A DNA stretch of 64,000 nt from Marinobacter koreensis (GCF_023156285.1 NZ_JAKZAJ010000006.1:124001-188000), one strand, 5' to 3'. Counted from the stretch's first letter, positions 1 through 9,207 are shown. Notes: generated by a model not told the origin, from the letters alone. Numbers and translations: made by a program.

Positions 1-1489
1 CCTTCAGACCAGACATACGGTCAGCCGCAACTATCCGATCTCCGCACACATCCGGTATCTCGCCGAGTCCATTGGCCCGGAGATCCGCCAGTACTTCATT
101 CAGGACGACACGGAAGAGCGCCCCTTCTCGAGGGAGCAGCGTGCGATTGTCTACCAGCGGGCCAAAAACGTTCTGGACAAACGCCCCTTTGGCACCCTGC
201 TGCACACCTATGAGGAAGGCTTCGAATGGATGAGTCACTCACTGACACCCACCCGGATTCCGGACTCCGATTTCCGCATTGTCATTGGCAAAAATCGCCC
301 AAAGCCTTATAGCGCCAGCGTTTTCAACATTTCGGCAATGAGCTTCGGTTCGCTATCGGCAAACGCGATCCTCAGCCTGAATACCGGCGCCAGAATGGGC
401 AACTTCTACCACGACACCGGTGAGGGCTCGATTTCACGCTATCACCGGCAACCCGGTGGTGATCTGGTGTGGGAGATTGGGTCCGGCTATTTCGGATGTC
501 GCAACAAGGACGGCACATTCAACGAGGAGATGTTCCGCAAGAATGCCGTGCTCGACCAGGTAAAAATGATAGAGGTCAAACTATCTCAAGGGGCCAAGCC
601 CGGACACGGAGGTATACTGCCCGGCGCCAAGGTGACCGAAGAAATCGCGGAAGCCCGCGGCGTGTCAGTGGGCGAGGATTGCGTTTCTCCTGCCAGCCAT
701 TCGGCGTTCTCAACCCCGATCGAGCTCCTGGAATTTCTTGATCATCTGCGCGAACTCTCGGGCGGCAAGCCGGTCGGCTTCAAATTGGCCGTTGGTCACG
801 CGTGGGAATGGTTCGCCATCGTGAAGGCAATGCTCAAGACCGGTCGCCGGCCCGATTTTATCGTGGTTGATGGCGGCGAAGGCGGAACCGGCGCCGCACC
901 TCTGGAGTTTATCAACCGGCTCGGCATGCCCATGACCGAGGCCCTGCTGCTGGTACACAACACTCTGGTCGCCACCAATCTGCGGGACGAAATAGCCATC
1001 GGCGCTGCCGGCAAGATCACCTCCGCGTTCAACGTGGCCCGCACTCTGGCGCTCGGTGCCGACTGGTGCAACGCCGCCAGGGGCTATATGTTCGCCCTGG
1101 GCTGCATCCAGTCACTGAGCTGCCACACGGGGAAATGTCCGACCGGCGTCGCCACGCAGGACCCTCGCCGGAGCGAGAAACTGGACGTGGAGGACAAGAG
1201 TGTCCGGGTATACAACTTCCACAAGAACACCCTGGATGCATTGCAGAACCTTCTGCAGGCGTCGGGGCTGAACCACCCTTCTGAACTCGGCCCGGAGCAT
1301 ATCGTTCGCCGGATGTCGAGCACCGAGATCCGTTCCTATCTCGACCTCTACCACTTCCTTGAACCAGGCGCCCTGCTTGAGGGTGAAACCGGGCATTCAG
1401 TGTTCGACAAGTTCTGGGAACATGCCGACGCGGAGAGCTTCGCTCCGCCGAGCTTTATAAAGGAGCTGAGGGAAACCAAACTGCGCTGA
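1..1489 (+). CDS. FMN-binding glutamate synthase family protein (5' partial)
   Basis: The reading frame is open from base 2, so the gene enters the window from the left; the ATG at 230 is internal. Upstream in-frame residues include RHTVSRNYPISAHIRYL and the block DKRPFGT, both typical of this family. The visible part is the (beta/alpha)8 FMN and glutamate synthase domain, with the glycine-rich phosphate-binding segment VVDGGEGGTGAAP and the cysteine-containing stretch CHTGKCPTG, which resembles the iron-sulfur region of GltB. Members are stand-alone relatives of the GltB synthase domain and lack the glutaminase domain; their physiological substrate is usually not known. The gene ends about 120 bases before tRNA-Pro. 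Confidence 0.88.
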   Translation, partial: LQTRHTVSRNYPISAHIRYLAESIGPEIRQYFIQDDTEERPFSREQRAIVYQRAKNVLDKRPFGTLLHTYEEGFEWMSHSLTPTRIPDSDFRIVIGKNRPKPYSASVFNISAMSFGSLSANAILSLNTGARMGNFYHDTGEGSISRYHRQPGGDLVWEIGSGYFGCRNKDGTFNEEMFRKNAVLDQVKMIEVKLSQGAKPGHGGILPGAKVTEEIAEARGVSVGEDCVSPASHSAFSTPIELLEFLDHLRELSGGKPVGFKLAVGHAWEWFAIVKAMLKTGRRPDFIVVDGGEGGTGAAPLEFINRLGMPMTEALLLVHNTLVATNLRDEIAIGAAGKITSAFNVARTLALGADWCNAARGYMFALGCIQSLSCHTGKCPTGVATQDPRRSEKLDVEDKSVRVYNFHKNTLDALQNLLQASGLNHPSELGPEHIVRRMSSTEIRSYLDLYHFLEPGALLEGETGHSVFDKFWEHADAESFAPPSFIKELRETKLR

Positions 1490-1606
1490 GTCGGATGACC
1501 GGATTTAGAAAAAAGGATGTTTATTTTTCCAAAGCTCTCGTGTAGACTTCGCTCCCGCTAAGCCACTGAGGGATCCGACACAAGTCGCTCATTGGCCAGC
1601 AGTTTT

Positions 1607-1683
1607 CGGGGCGTAGCGCAGCTTGGTAGCGCATCTGCATGGGGTGCAGAGGGTCGCAGGTTCAAATCCTGCCGTCCCGACCA
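1607..1683 (+). tRNA. tRNA-Pro (anticodon GGG)
   Basis: This 77-nt cloverleaf has the acceptor stem CGGGGCG closed by CGTCCCG, an encoded 3' CCA, a D-arm with GCGCAGCTTGGTAGCGC, the anticodon loop ATGGGGT between TCTGC and GCAGA, and the T-loop GGTTCAAATCC. The anticodon GGG reads CCC codons. It closely resembles the bacterial proL type. A terminator follows directly. Confidence 0.97.
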
Positions 1684-1699
1684 GATTGATCAACGACTT

Positions 1700-1727
1700 A
1701 GGCCAATCCTTCGGGGTTGGCCTTTTT
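1700..1727 (+). terminator. Intrinsic terminator of tRNA-Pro
   Basis: A 10-bp stem (AGGCCAATCC / GGGTTGGCCT, with one G-U pair) is capped by a TTCG tetraloop and followed by TTTTT. It lies 17 bases after the tRNA CCA end. Confidence 0.9.
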
Positions 1728-1887
1728 CGTTTTTGAATCTCCTCAATAGTAGCGCCACGATTTGCAAAATGTAGCTTGAACTCTACAGTGAATACAAAGG
1801 CTCCAATTGAAGGGGCAGAAGCTTTTCTGGTATGCAGTCGTGAAACGCGTCCTGCGAATATTTGCTAACGGTGGGAAAGTGAAAAGG

Positions 1888-2814
1888 ATGTTTATTGTCC
1901 GGTCCAAAGCCGCAATAGTTCGTCCACGGAGCTTCTACACCCGTTGGCTCATTGTGTGCCTGTACGCTGGCATCATCTCCTTTACAACGGTAACGCTGGC
2001 TGATCCAGGAAGTGAGTCAGCAGGACAAGACGAGTATTTAGCGTCAACTCATCCCCCCTCCATCGAGGACATCGAAGAGCTTACCCTTGACAGCTCAACG
2101 GAGCGATTTGGTCAACCAATATCAGCGAGCATTCCAACACGGCCCACGATTAATTTGGCAGCTCCTGGAAAAGCCTTTGTTCAAGACATCTCAATCAGAG
2201 TACTACAAGAAGCTTACGATAAATTGGGTTATAAGCTTTTAGTCCATAAATTACCGAACCTTCGCTCCTTGATGTCTGCGAACAACGGCAAATACGATGG
2301 AGAAGTTTCACGCGTTGCTGATCTCAACGCAATCTACCCTAATTTGCATCTCGTACCGACACCAGTAAACGTCGTCAATATCGTCGCACTAGGACGGCCG
2401 GATAGCGCTAATATCCACAAAATTGAGAATATTCGAGAAAATCCACTCTGTGTAAGAGGGAATGTCATAGTCGAGATCTTGGCCAGTGAAAACCACATTC
2501 AGTGCGTATTCGTTGTCAACATAGATCAAGTGCTGGCGATGGTAAGTCTGGGGAGAGCTAAATACGCTCTCGTTCCTGAAACCAATGCAAGAATCTCCCT
2601 ATTACACTCACCAGTTTCGAATGTTCAGATAATCAGCCCTGTGCTTCATTCAGAAGCTCTTTACCATTATCTAAATGAAAAAAATCTCCACCTTGTTGAA
2701 CCACTCAACAAGGTATTAAAGGAGATGCGGTCGAGCGGAGAAATCGAACAAATACGTTCGGACTATTTTGCCAGCATACCAAGTCAGTCTGCTGGCAAGT
2801 CCGCTATGCATTAG
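1888..2814 (+). CDS. Exported solute-binding-like protein (transporter substrate-binding domain)
   Basis: A protein of about 308 aa. The frame can be extended to a TTG at 1807, but the ATG at 1888 (or GTG at 1879) puts a basic N-region right before a hydrophobic segment (WLIVCLYAGIISF) and a plausible signal peptidase site after TLA, so the later start is preferred. The rest reads as a family 3 periplasmic binding fold: AYDKLGYKLLVHKLPN near the start of the domain, then GKYDGEVSRV, and a C-terminal helix of the type LNKVLKEMRSSGEIEQIRSDYF. No permease or ATPase lies next to it, so it may be an orphan binding protein or a sensor. Its base composition is visibly AT-richer than its neighbours, which may mean acquisition. 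The family assignment is moderately sure and the ligand is unknown. Confidence 0.7.
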   Translation: MFIVRSKAAIVRPRSFYTRWLIVCLYAGIISFTTVTLADPGSESAGQDEYLASTHPPSIEDIEELTLDSSTERFGQPISASIPTRPTINLAAPGKAFVQDISIRVLQEAYDKLGYKLLVHKLPNLRSLMSANNGKYDGEVSRVADLNAIYPNLHLVPTPVNVVNIVALGRPDSANIHKIENIRENPLCVRGNVIVEILASENHIQCVFVVNIDQVLAMVSLGRAKYALVPETNARISLLHSPVSNVQIISPVLHSEALYHYLNEKNLHLVEPLNKVLKEMRSSGEIEQIRSDYFASIPSQSAGKSAMH

Positions 2815-2884
2815 ACTGCCAGCAGCGAGTAGAGTAAAGGGAACAAATGCGACCTTAAGTGCAGGTATCCAGGTGGTAGTGACT

Positions 2885-3082
2885 TCACTCGTGAGTGACG
2901 CCGTGTCGGTCAAAGATTTCGTAGACCTCTCTGGCCTCTTCTTGCGGCAGCATTACCCGGATAACCTGCGCCTCTTCGTCAATGTAGATACGATCCTGTG
3001 GGATCTCGCTACCTATCAGATCGTCTCGCGTGTTGCGTGCCTGATCCATGTTTTCGAATTTGCCATTAATAGCTTTACTCAT
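2885..3082 (-). CDS. Small conserved-type hypothetical protein (65 aa)
   Basis: A short soluble protein beginning MSKAINGKFENMDQARN. It is preceded by a good ribosome binding site (AGGAG, 8 bases before the ATG), which supports it as a real gene. The pattern of a beta strand, a helix with alternating charged residues and a second strand (DRIYIDEEAQVIRVML) resembles small alpha/beta stress-type proteins. No catalytic motif is visible and no function is proposed. It converges with the solute-binding-like gene, with 70 bases between the stop codons. Confidence 0.65.
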   Translation of the reverse strand: MSKAINGKFENMDQARNTRDDLIGSEIPQDRIYIDEEAQVIRVMLPQEEAREVYEIFDRHGVTHE

Positions 3083-3307
3083 TGCCTATCTCCTGACTGA
3101 TTAGCTTCCATCTTAATCATAGATCTCACAACGATTTCTGCAAATTTACGAACGATCATCACCAGAGCGACACCGATCTCATCCGGGCACCCCAGCTCAC
3201 CCACAATATTGAATAGCTCCCGGGCTTCACTGGCTTTTCCTGAATCCGAGGTTCTTTCCTGGAAGTGTGGTTAAAATACCTTACAGACACTAACTGCAGG
3301 GCTCGCT

Positions 3308-3339
3308 CCCGCCCCGGCATGACGCCATTTCGGGGCGGG
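3308..3339. repeat. GC-rich inverted repeat
   Basis: CCCGCCCCG at 3308-3316 and its exact complement CGGGGCGGG at 3331-3339 are separated by 14 bases. No T-run follows on either strand, so an operator or a structured leader is as likely as a terminator. Confidence 0.55.
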
Positions 3340-3373
3340 TAGACCGGCCAATCACCCAATTCAAATCGCCTCC

Positions 3374-3387
3374 TTGACCTAAATCAA
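3374..3387 (+). promoter_or_regulatory. Anr/Fnr-type binding site upstream of cyoA
   Basis: TTGACCTAAATCAA differs from the consensus TTGAT-N4-ATCAA at one position. It lies about 200 bases before the cyoA start. In Pseudomonas, Anr represses cyo when oxygen is low, so a site here fits oxygen control of this operon. Function here is inferred. Confidence 0.55.
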
Positions 3388-3585
3388 CTCATCGGTGGAA
3401 ACGAGCGCTGACTTCCCCCAATATTGGCGCCGATTTCTGCAGGAGGATCAATTTTCGTCGGCTATCACTGAGCCGCCCGGTTCGCGCTGCCTGAAAAACG
3501 GTCCTGAAACATCCATTCCAAATAGCTAACTACATGTGAGCGTGCTGTTCAGGCCCTGCCTGTGCTGCTCAAATGAGGTTGAGAA

Positions 3586-4518
3586 ATGAGAGAGAAGAGC
3601 TACTTACGCGCCCTGGGCGCTGTACTGTTAGCCGCCTTGCCACTCCTGCTATCAGGGTGCAGCTCGGCGCTAATGGATCCCAAGGGACAGGTCGGTGAAG
3701 AACAACGTGTCCTGATTATTACAGCATTCGTGCTGATGCTGATTGTCGTGATTCCCGTCATCGTCATGACCCTGCTCTTTGCCTACCGCTATCGCGAGAG
3801 CAACAAGGACGCAACCTACAAGCCCAACTGGGCCCATTCCACCGCCATCGAGGTTGTGGTCTGGTTCATCCCCTGCGTGATCATTGCGGTACTGGCTGTC
3901 CTGACCTGGATCACCTCCCACAGTCTTGACCCGTTCAAGCCACTGGAAACCGACAGCGATAAACCACCGGTCGTGATTCAGGCCGTGTCGCTGGACTGGA
4001 AATGGGTCTTCATTTATCCGGAACAGAACATTGCGACGGTTAATGAAATCACTTTCCCGGCAAATCGTCCCGTCGAGTTCCAGATTACGTCCGGCACTGT
4101 CATGAACGCTTTCTGGATTCCGACCCTGGGCTCGCAGATCTACGCGATGGCAGGAATGGATAGCAGACTCAACCTGATTGCCGATGAGCAGGGCACGTTC
4201 GAAGGCCGCTCCAGCAACTACAGTGGCGCCGGCTTCTCTGAAATGACCTTCAAGGCACACGCCGTTTCAGAAGACGATTACCAGAACTGGATTACCAAAG
4301 TGAAGGCGTCTGACAAGACCCTTTCCTACAAGGGCAATTACCAGGAACTGGCCGAGCCGAGCGAAGAAAACCCGGTTCAGTATTTCTCAAGCGTTTCACC
4401 AAACCTCTACAACAATATCCTCGACGGCTTCCGCAAGGGCGTGGAAGACAAAGGCGAGCATGGTGAAGTCAGTAACTCAGAGCATGGCGAGCGCGTGAGC
4501 GCAGAGGCAGTGGAGTAA
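3586..4518 (+). CDS. cyoA: Cytochrome bo3 ubiquinol oxidase subunit II
   Basis: A 310-aa membrane-anchored lipoprotein subunit of the bo3 quinol oxidase, which passes electrons from ubiquinol to oxygen and pumps protons. The N-terminus is a lipoprotein signal with lipobox LLSGC. Two transmembrane helices follow (about residues 43-70 and 88-112), then a periplasmic cupredoxin-like domain ([39 protein letters not shown]). The cysteines and histidines of a CuA centre are absent, which separates quinol oxidases from cytochrome c oxidases. A Cyo-specific C-terminal tail ([15 protein letters not shown]) is present. It is the first gene of cyoABCDE and ends 4 bases before cyoB. Confidence 0.97.
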   Translation: MREKSYLRALGAVLLAALPLLLSGCSSALMDPKGQVGEEQRVLIITAFVLMLIVVIPVIVMTLLFAYRYRESNKDATYKPNWAHSTAIEVVVWFIPCVIIAVLAVLTWITSHSLDPFKPLETDSDKPPVVIQAVSLDWKWVFIYPEQNIATVNEITFPANRPVEFQITSGTVMNAFWIPTLGSQIYAMAGMDSRLNLIADEQGTFEGRSSNYSGAGFSEMTFKAHAVSEDDYQNWITKVKASDKTLSYKGNYQELAEPSEENPVQYFSSVSPNLYNNILDGFRKGVEDKGEHGEVSNSEHGERVSAEAVE

Positions 4519-4522
4519 AACT

Positions 4523-6514
4523 ATGTTCGGAAAATTAACCCTGGACGCAATTCCCTTCCACGAGCCGATCATCATGGTCACGGTTGCCATAATCGCGATC
4601 GTTGGTGCCGGTGTCGTTGGCTGGATTACCCTGAACAAGAAGTGGGGCTACCTCTGGCGAGAGTGGATCACTTCCATCGACCACAAGCGACTGGGCATCA
4701 TGTACTTCCTGGTGGCTCTGGTGATGCTTATTCGCGGCTTTGCGGATGCCATCATGATGCGTACCCAGCAGGCCATGGCCGCCGGTGGCGCAGAAGGTTA
4801 CCTGCCACCTGAGCACTACGACCAGATCTTCACCGCCCACGGCGTGATCATGATCTTCTTCGTTGCCATGCCGATGGTTATCGGCCTGATGAACCTGCTG
4901 GTTCCGCTCCAGATTGGCGCGCGCGACGTAGCCTTCCCGTTCATGAACAACCTGAGTTTCTGGCTGTTCGCAGCGGGCGTTGTACTGGTCAACGTTTCAC
5001 TGTTCGTCGGTGAGTTCGCCAAGACAGGCTGGCTGGCCTATGCGCCTCTATCCGGGGCCAAATACAGTCCGGGCGTCGGGGTCGATTACTGGATCTGGGC
5101 ATTGCAGATATCCGGTATCGGTACCACCCTGACCGGCATCAACTTCTTTGTGACCATCATGAAGATGCGCACCAAGGGCATGACCCTCTTCCGCATGCCG
5201 ATCTTCACCTGGACCTGCCTGGTCACCAACGTGCTGATCATCGCGGCCTTCCCGATCCTGACCGCGACCATTGCCCTGCTGACCCTCGATCGTTACCTCG
5301 ACTTCCATTTCTTCACCAACGATATGGGCGGTAACCTGATGATGTACGTCAACCTCATCTGGGCCTGGGGCCATCCTGAGGTGTACATCCTGATCCTGCC
5401 GGCATTCGGTGTCTTCTCGGAAGTGATCTCCACGTTCTCCAAGAAGCCGCTGTTCGGCTACAACACCATGGTGTGGGCCACCATGGCCATCGGTGTTCTG
5501 TCGTTCATTGTCTGGCTGCACCACTTCTTCACCATGGGTGCGGGCGCCAACGTGAATGCCTTCTTCGGCATCATGACGATGATCATCGCAATACCGACGG
5601 GCGTGAAGATCTTCAACTGGCTGTTCACCATGTACCGCGGGCGCATCGAGTTCGCCTCTCCGGTACTCTGGACCCTGGGCTTCATCATCACCTTTACCCT
5701 TGGCGGTATGACCGGTGTGATGCTGGCCGTGCCTGGCGCCGATTTCGTGCTGCACAACAGCCTGTTCGTCATTGCACACTTCCACAACGTCATCATCGGC
5801 GGCGTGGTGTTCGGCATGATGGCCGGTTACTCCTTCTACTTCCCGAAAGCGTTCGGTTTCAAACTGAACGAGAAGTGGGGTAAACGCTCCTTCTGGTTCT
5901 GGCTGGTTGGCTTCTACGTCGCCTTCATGCCGCTGTACATCCTGAGCTTCGACGGTGCTGTTCGCCGCATGCAGAGCTACGCCAACACCGATTGGCAGCC
6001 TCTGATGATTGTTGCCTGGTTCGGTGCGGTCCTGATCCTCTGCGGCATTCTGTGCACCGCGATCCAGCTATATGTCAGCATTCGCGATCGTAATCAGAAC
6101 CGTGACGTCACCGGCGATGCCTGGAACGGACGTACTCTGGAGTGGGCTGTCGCTTCACCGCCCCCGTACTACAACTTCTCGCACCTGCCTGAGATCCATT
6201 CGATCGACAACTACTGGGCAGACAAGCAGAAGACTCAGGGCAAAGCTCAACTCGCAGATCCCGAGTCCGTCGAATACAACGACATCCATATGCCGCATAA
6301 CACCAATGCGGGTCCAATCATGGGCCTCTTCAGCATCGTGTTCGGTTTCGCCCTGGTGTGGCATATCTGGTGGATGGTTGGTGTTGGTGCCATTGGCATG
6401 TTCGCTGCCTTCATGGCGCGGATCTTCAGTGAGAACACCGACTATCACATCCCGGCCGAGGAAGTGAAGCGGATGGAAACCGAGCACTACAACCGCGTCA
6501 AGATGCAGGCTTAA
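4523..6514 (+). CDS. cyoB: Cytochrome bo3 ubiquinol oxidase subunit I
   Basis: The catalytic subunit, 663 aa, the same length as E. coli CyoB. It binds heme b, heme o3 and CuB and forms the proton channels. Visible ligand regions include [11 protein letters not shown] (low-spin heme histidine), [17 protein letters not shown] (CuB histidine and the cross-linked tyrosine), WLHHFFTMG (two CuB histidines) and [13 protein letters not shown] (heme ligands). There are about 15 hydrophobic helices. It is tightly packed between cyoA (4-base gap) and cyoC (2-base gap). Confidence 0.98.
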   Translation: MFGKLTLDAIPFHEPIIMVTVAIIAIVGAGVVGWITLNKKWGYLWREWITSIDHKRLGIMYFLVALVMLIRGFADAIMMRTQQAMAAGGAEGYLPPEHYDQIFTAHGVIMIFFVAMPMVIGLMNLLVPLQIGARDVAFPFMNNLSFWLFAAGVVLVNVSLFVGEFAKTGWLAYAPLSGAKYSPGVGVDYWIWALQISGIGTTLTGINFFVTIMKMRTKGMTLFRMPIFTWTCLVTNVLIIAAFPILTATIALLTLDRYLDFHFFTNDMGGNLMMYVNLIWAWGHPEVYILILPAFGVFSEVISTFSKKPLFGYNTMVWATMAIGVLSFIVWLHHFFTMGAGANVNAFFGIMTMIIAIPTGVKIFNWLFTMYRGRIEFASPVLWTLGFIITFTLGGMTGVMLAVPGADFVLHNSLFVIAHFHNVIIGGVVFGMMAGYSFYFPKAFGFKLNEKWGKRSFWFWLVGFYVAFMPLYILSFDGAVRRMQSYANTDWQPLMIVAWFGAVLILCGILCTAIQLYVSIRDRNQNRDVTGDAWNGRTLEWAVASPPPYYNFSHLPEIHSIDNYWADKQKTQGKAQLADPESVEYNDIHMPHNTNAGPIMGLFSIVFGFALVWHIWWMVGVGAIGMFAAFMARIFSENTDYHIPAEEVKRMETEHYNRVKMQA

Positions 6515-6516
6515 AC

Positions 6517-7137
6517 ATGGCAACAGATACGATGACTAATCAACACGTGGCCGCCCATGGCGGCCACGAAGAACACCACGATATGACTGGTCTGAAGATG
6601 TACGGGTTCTGGATCTACCTGATGAGTGACCTGATCATCTTCGGTTCCCTGTTTGCGACCTACGCGGTGCTGCATAACGGCACCGCCGGTGGCCCGAGCT
6701 CCAAGGACCTGTTCGAGCTGGACTTCGTCCTGATCGAGACGTTCCTGCTGCTGTTCAGTAGTTTCACCTACGGCATGGCCGTTCTCGCCATGAACAAGGA
6801 TCGTCTCGCGCAGGTCAAGCTCTGGCTCGCCGTGACCTTCATGTTTGGCGCCGGCTTCGTCGGCATGGAAATCTATGAGTTCCATCACCTGATCCTGGAA
6901 GGCTTTGGCCCGGATCGCAGCGGCTTCCTGTCGTCCTTCTTCGCGCTGGTTGGCACACACGGCCTGCACGTAAGCTTTGGTCTGCTCTGGATGCTCATCA
7001 TGTTCATCCAGCTGTTTACCAAGGGGCTGACTGACAAGACCCGTCCACGGATTCTGTGCCTGAGCCTGTTCTGGCACTTCCTGGACATCGTCTGGATCTG
7101 CGTGTTTACCTTTGTCTACCTCATGGGAGTTCTGTGA
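6517..7137 (+). CDS. cyoC: Cytochrome bo3 ubiquinol oxidase subunit III
   Basis: A 206-aa integral membrane subunit with five predicted helices and no cofactor. It supports assembly and stability of the bo3 complex. The family pattern includes [20 protein letters not shown] near the N-terminus and [14 protein letters not shown] in the fourth helix. The N-terminus is histidine-rich ([13 protein letters not shown]). Its stop overlaps the cyoD start (TGATG), which suggests translational coupling. Confidence 0.97.
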   Translation: MATDTMTNQHVAAHGGHEEHHDMTGLKMYGFWIYLMSDLIIFGSLFATYAVLHNGTAGGPSSKDLFELDFVLIETFLLLFSSFTYGMAVLAMNKDRLAQVKLWLAVTFMFGAGFVGMEIYEFHHLILEGFGPDRSGFLSSFFALVGTHGLHVSFGLLWMLIMFIQLFTKGLTDKTRPRILCLSLFWHFLDIVWICVFTFVYLMGVL

Positions 7138-7463
7138 TGAGTACCTCTACATCCCACGACGGCGGAAGCCACGGCAGCGTCAAGTCCTATGTGATGGGGC
7201 TGATCCTGTCGATCGTACTGACAGTCATTCCGTTTGGCATGGTCATGAAGGGTGGTTTTGATGAAACCACGGTGATCGTGACGATTGTCATCATGGCGGT
7301 GCTGCAGGTTCTCCTGCAGCTGATCCTGTTCATGCACATGAACCTGAAGACACAGGAAGGTCGGGACTCCGGCTCGTTCGTGTTCTTTACCGCCGTCATT
7401 CTCACCCTGATCATTGGTGGCACAGTGTGGATTATGTATCACCTCAACATCAACTTGATGTAA
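7137..7463 (+). CDS. cyoD: Cytochrome bo3 ubiquinol oxidase subunit IV
   Basis: A 108-aa subunit with three transmembrane helices, needed for CuB assembly in the E. coli enzyme. The start at 7137 ([13 protein letters not shown]) overlaps the cyoC stop by one base; the open frame continues upstream, but the usual CyoD length supports this start. Family features are SVKSYVMGLILSIVLTVIPF and LQLILFMHMNLK. Its stop overlaps the cyoE start (TAATG). Confidence 0.95.
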   Translation: MSTSTSHDGGSHGSVKSYVMGLILSIVLTVIPFGMVMKGGFDETTVIVTIVIMAVLQVLLQLILFMHMNLKTQEGRDSGSFVFFTAVILTLIIGGTVWIMYHLNINLM

Positions 7464-8353
7464 TGGCCGGCACGTCTGTAAAGGACGTGCTGCGGCAGTT
7501 CATCGCACTCACCAAGCCGGGGATTATCTTCGGAAATTCCATCTCGGTCATGGGCGGCTATTTCCTGGCCGCCCAGGGTGAGTTCAATCCCGGCCTGTTT
7601 GTGGCGGTGCTGATTGGCCTCGGCCTGGTCATTGCGTCCGGCTGCGCGTTCAATAACCTGATTGACCGTGACATCGACGCCGTGATGGAGCGCACCCAGG
7701 ACCGCCCCCTGGTCCGGGGCACCATCACACCGGCGACAACCTTCGGATTCGCCACGGCACTGGGGCTGGCAGGCTTTACCCTGTTGCTGGGCATTAATCT
7801 CCTGACGGTCGGCCTGGCCGTCTTCGGGTTTGCCATCTATGTGGGCGTATACAGCCTGTATGCGAAACGGCAGTCGGTTCACGGAACGCTGATTGGAAGC
7901 CTTTCCGGTGCAGTCCCTCCGGTTGTTGGTTATTGTGCGGTCAAGGGCCAGTTCGACACAGGCGCCCTGATCCTGCTGGTCACCTTCTGTCTCTGGCAGA
8001 TGCCGCACTCCTACGCCATTGCGATTTTCCGGTTCAGCGATTACCAGCGGGTCCGCATTCCGGTTCTTCCGGTGGCCAAAGGCGTGCAGACAGCCAAGTA
8101 CCACATCGTGGCCTACACCGTCGCCTTTACAGCATCGGCGCTGTGCCTGACCGTTGCTGGCTACACGGGCATCGCCTACTTCGTGGTCGTCCTGCTGATG
8201 GGACTGTACTGGCTCAAACTGGGCCTGGCGGGTTTTCGCACCCGGGAAGACATTAAATGGGCCAAAGGCAACTTTGGTTTCTCGATCCTGACCGTGTGCG
8301 TGTTGAGCCTGATGATGGGCATCAACGCCTACCTGCCCTCATTCCTCGGCTGA
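7463..8353 (+). CDS. cyoE: Heme O synthase (protoheme IX farnesyltransferase)
   Basis: A 296-aa polytopic prenyltransferase that attaches a farnesyl group to heme b to make heme O for the bo3 oxidase. The signature NNLIDRDIDAVMERTQDRP carries the Asp residues that bind the Mg-diphosphate; a second conserved loop is YAKRQSVHGTLIGSLSGAVP. The ATG at 7463 is chosen because it overlaps the cyoD stop and matches the family N-terminus (LRQFIALTKPGIIFGN). Last gene of the operon, followed by a strong terminator. Confidence 0.97.
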   Translation: MAGTSVKDVLRQFIALTKPGIIFGNSISVMGGYFLAAQGEFNPGLFVAVLIGLGLVIASGCAFNNLIDRDIDAVMERTQDRPLVRGTITPATTFGFATALGLAGFTLLLGINLLTVGLAVFGFAIYVGVYSLYAKRQSVHGTLIGSLSGAVPPVVGYCAVKGQFDTGALILLVTFCLWQMPHSYAIAIFRFSDYQRVRIPVLPVAKGVQTAKYHIVAYTVAFTASALCLTVAGYTGIAYFVVVLLMGLYWLKLGLAGFRTREDIKWAKGNFGFSILTVCVLSLMMGINAYLPSFLG

Positions 8354-8360
8354 TAAACCA

Positions 8361-8390
8361 AAGCGGGTGCCTCAGGGCACCCGCTTTTTT
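8361..8390 (+). terminator. Intrinsic terminator of the cyo operon
   Basis: A 10-bp perfect stem (AGCGGGTGCC / GGCACCCGCT) with a 4-base loop is followed by TTTTTT. It starts 8 bases after the cyoE stop. Confidence 0.93.
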
Positions 8391-8521
8391 ACTCGTCTCC
8401 TCTACCCTACCTCGACCGTCCTTTCCTTTCCCAGTTTCCTTGATTCATGTGAACTCCCGCTCGTAATTCCGTTAGGCAATGTCGCTGATATTCAGCTATA
8501 CCTTAGTAGTGAGACCAGACA

Positions 8522-8537
8522 GGAAGGGCGCCCTTCC
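8522..8537. repeat. 16-bp perfect palindrome upstream of the Yip1-type gene
   Basis: GGAAGGGCGCCCTTCC reads the same on both strands with no spacer. It lies about 60 bases before the start of the next gene, a position that suits an operator. No regulator is assigned. Confidence 0.45.
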
Positions 8538-8595
8538 GGGCCGCCCGATGCGACAGGATGTCGACAACCGCCGACAAGAAGACGAGGGTGAAACT

Positions 8596-9207
8596 ATGCT
8601 GACGCATGTATGGGGCCTGTTGACCCATCCCAAGGTTGAGTGGAAAGAGATCGACAGAGAACACGAGTCTGTTCGTCATCTCTACGCACACCATGTGCTG
8701 ATCCTGGCGGCCATACCGGTCGTCTGTGCCTTCATAGGCACAACCCAGGTAGGCTGGGGGTTTGGTGGCGACCATCCTTTCATCAAGCTGGACCTGTTTA
8801 GCGCGCTGCTCGCCGGTATCGCCTTCTATATCGCTATCCTGGCGGCTGTCGTCGCAGTCGGCCACGTCATCCGGGGCATGGCAAAACGGTTCAGAAAGCC
8901 CCCCAGTTCCCGTCGCTGCGTGATTTTCGCAGGCTACATCGCCACCCCGATGTTTCTCAGCGGTATCGCCGCTGTTTACCCACTGGTCTGGCTCTGCCTG
9001 CTTGCGGGCATTGTTGGTCTTTGCCTCAGCGCCTATCTTCTTTACCTGGGTATCCCCTACTTTCTGGGTATCAGTTCTGAAGAGGGCTTTATCGTTTCCA
9101 GTACGACACTGGCGGTAGGCGTTCTGATCCTTGAGGCATTGCTCTCGGTAACCGTCATTCTCTGGGGTTACGGTGAGGTCCTCCTGCCCTGGCTATTCCG
9201 CTTCTGA
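8596..9207 (+). CDS. Yip1 family membrane protein
   Basis: A 203-aa protein starting MLTHVWGLLTHPKVEWKEI, the typical Yip1/DUF1282-type N-terminus. Five hydrophobic helices follow (for example LILAAIPVVCAFIG, AGIAFYIAILAAVVAVGHV, IATPMFLSGIAAVYPLVWL). The frame is open further upstream, but the ATG at 8596 has a GAGGG ribosome site and the conserved first residues. Bacterial members are inner-membrane proteins of unknown role. It stands alone between the cyo terminator and a small membrane-protein gene. Confidence 0.85.
   Translation: MLTHVWGLLTHPKVEWKEIDREHESVRHLYAHHVLILAAIPVVCAFIGTTQVGWGFGGDHPFIKLDLFSALLAGIAFYIAILAAVVAVGHVIRGMAKRFRKPPSSRRCVIFAGYIATPMFLSGIAAVYPLVWLCLLAGIVGLCLSAYLLYLGIPYFLGISSEEGFIVSSTTLAVGVLILEALLSVTVILWGYGEVLLPWLFRF

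Larger units (their letters stand above)
3083..3585. other. Intergenic region upstream of cyoA
   Basis: About 500 bases with no convincing gene. A 66-codon minus-strand frame is present but lacks a ribosome binding site and any recognisable product. The region holds a 9-bp GC-rich inverted repeat (3308-3339) and an Anr/Fnr-like site (3374-3387), so it most likely carries the cyo promoter and its control elements, plus the divergent promoter of the 65-aa gene. Confidence 0.6.

Noticed and set aside
3159-3359. 66-codon minus-strand frame in the cyo upstream gap
   Set aside because: No ribosome site, no recognisable product, and it runs through the GC-rich inverted repeat.
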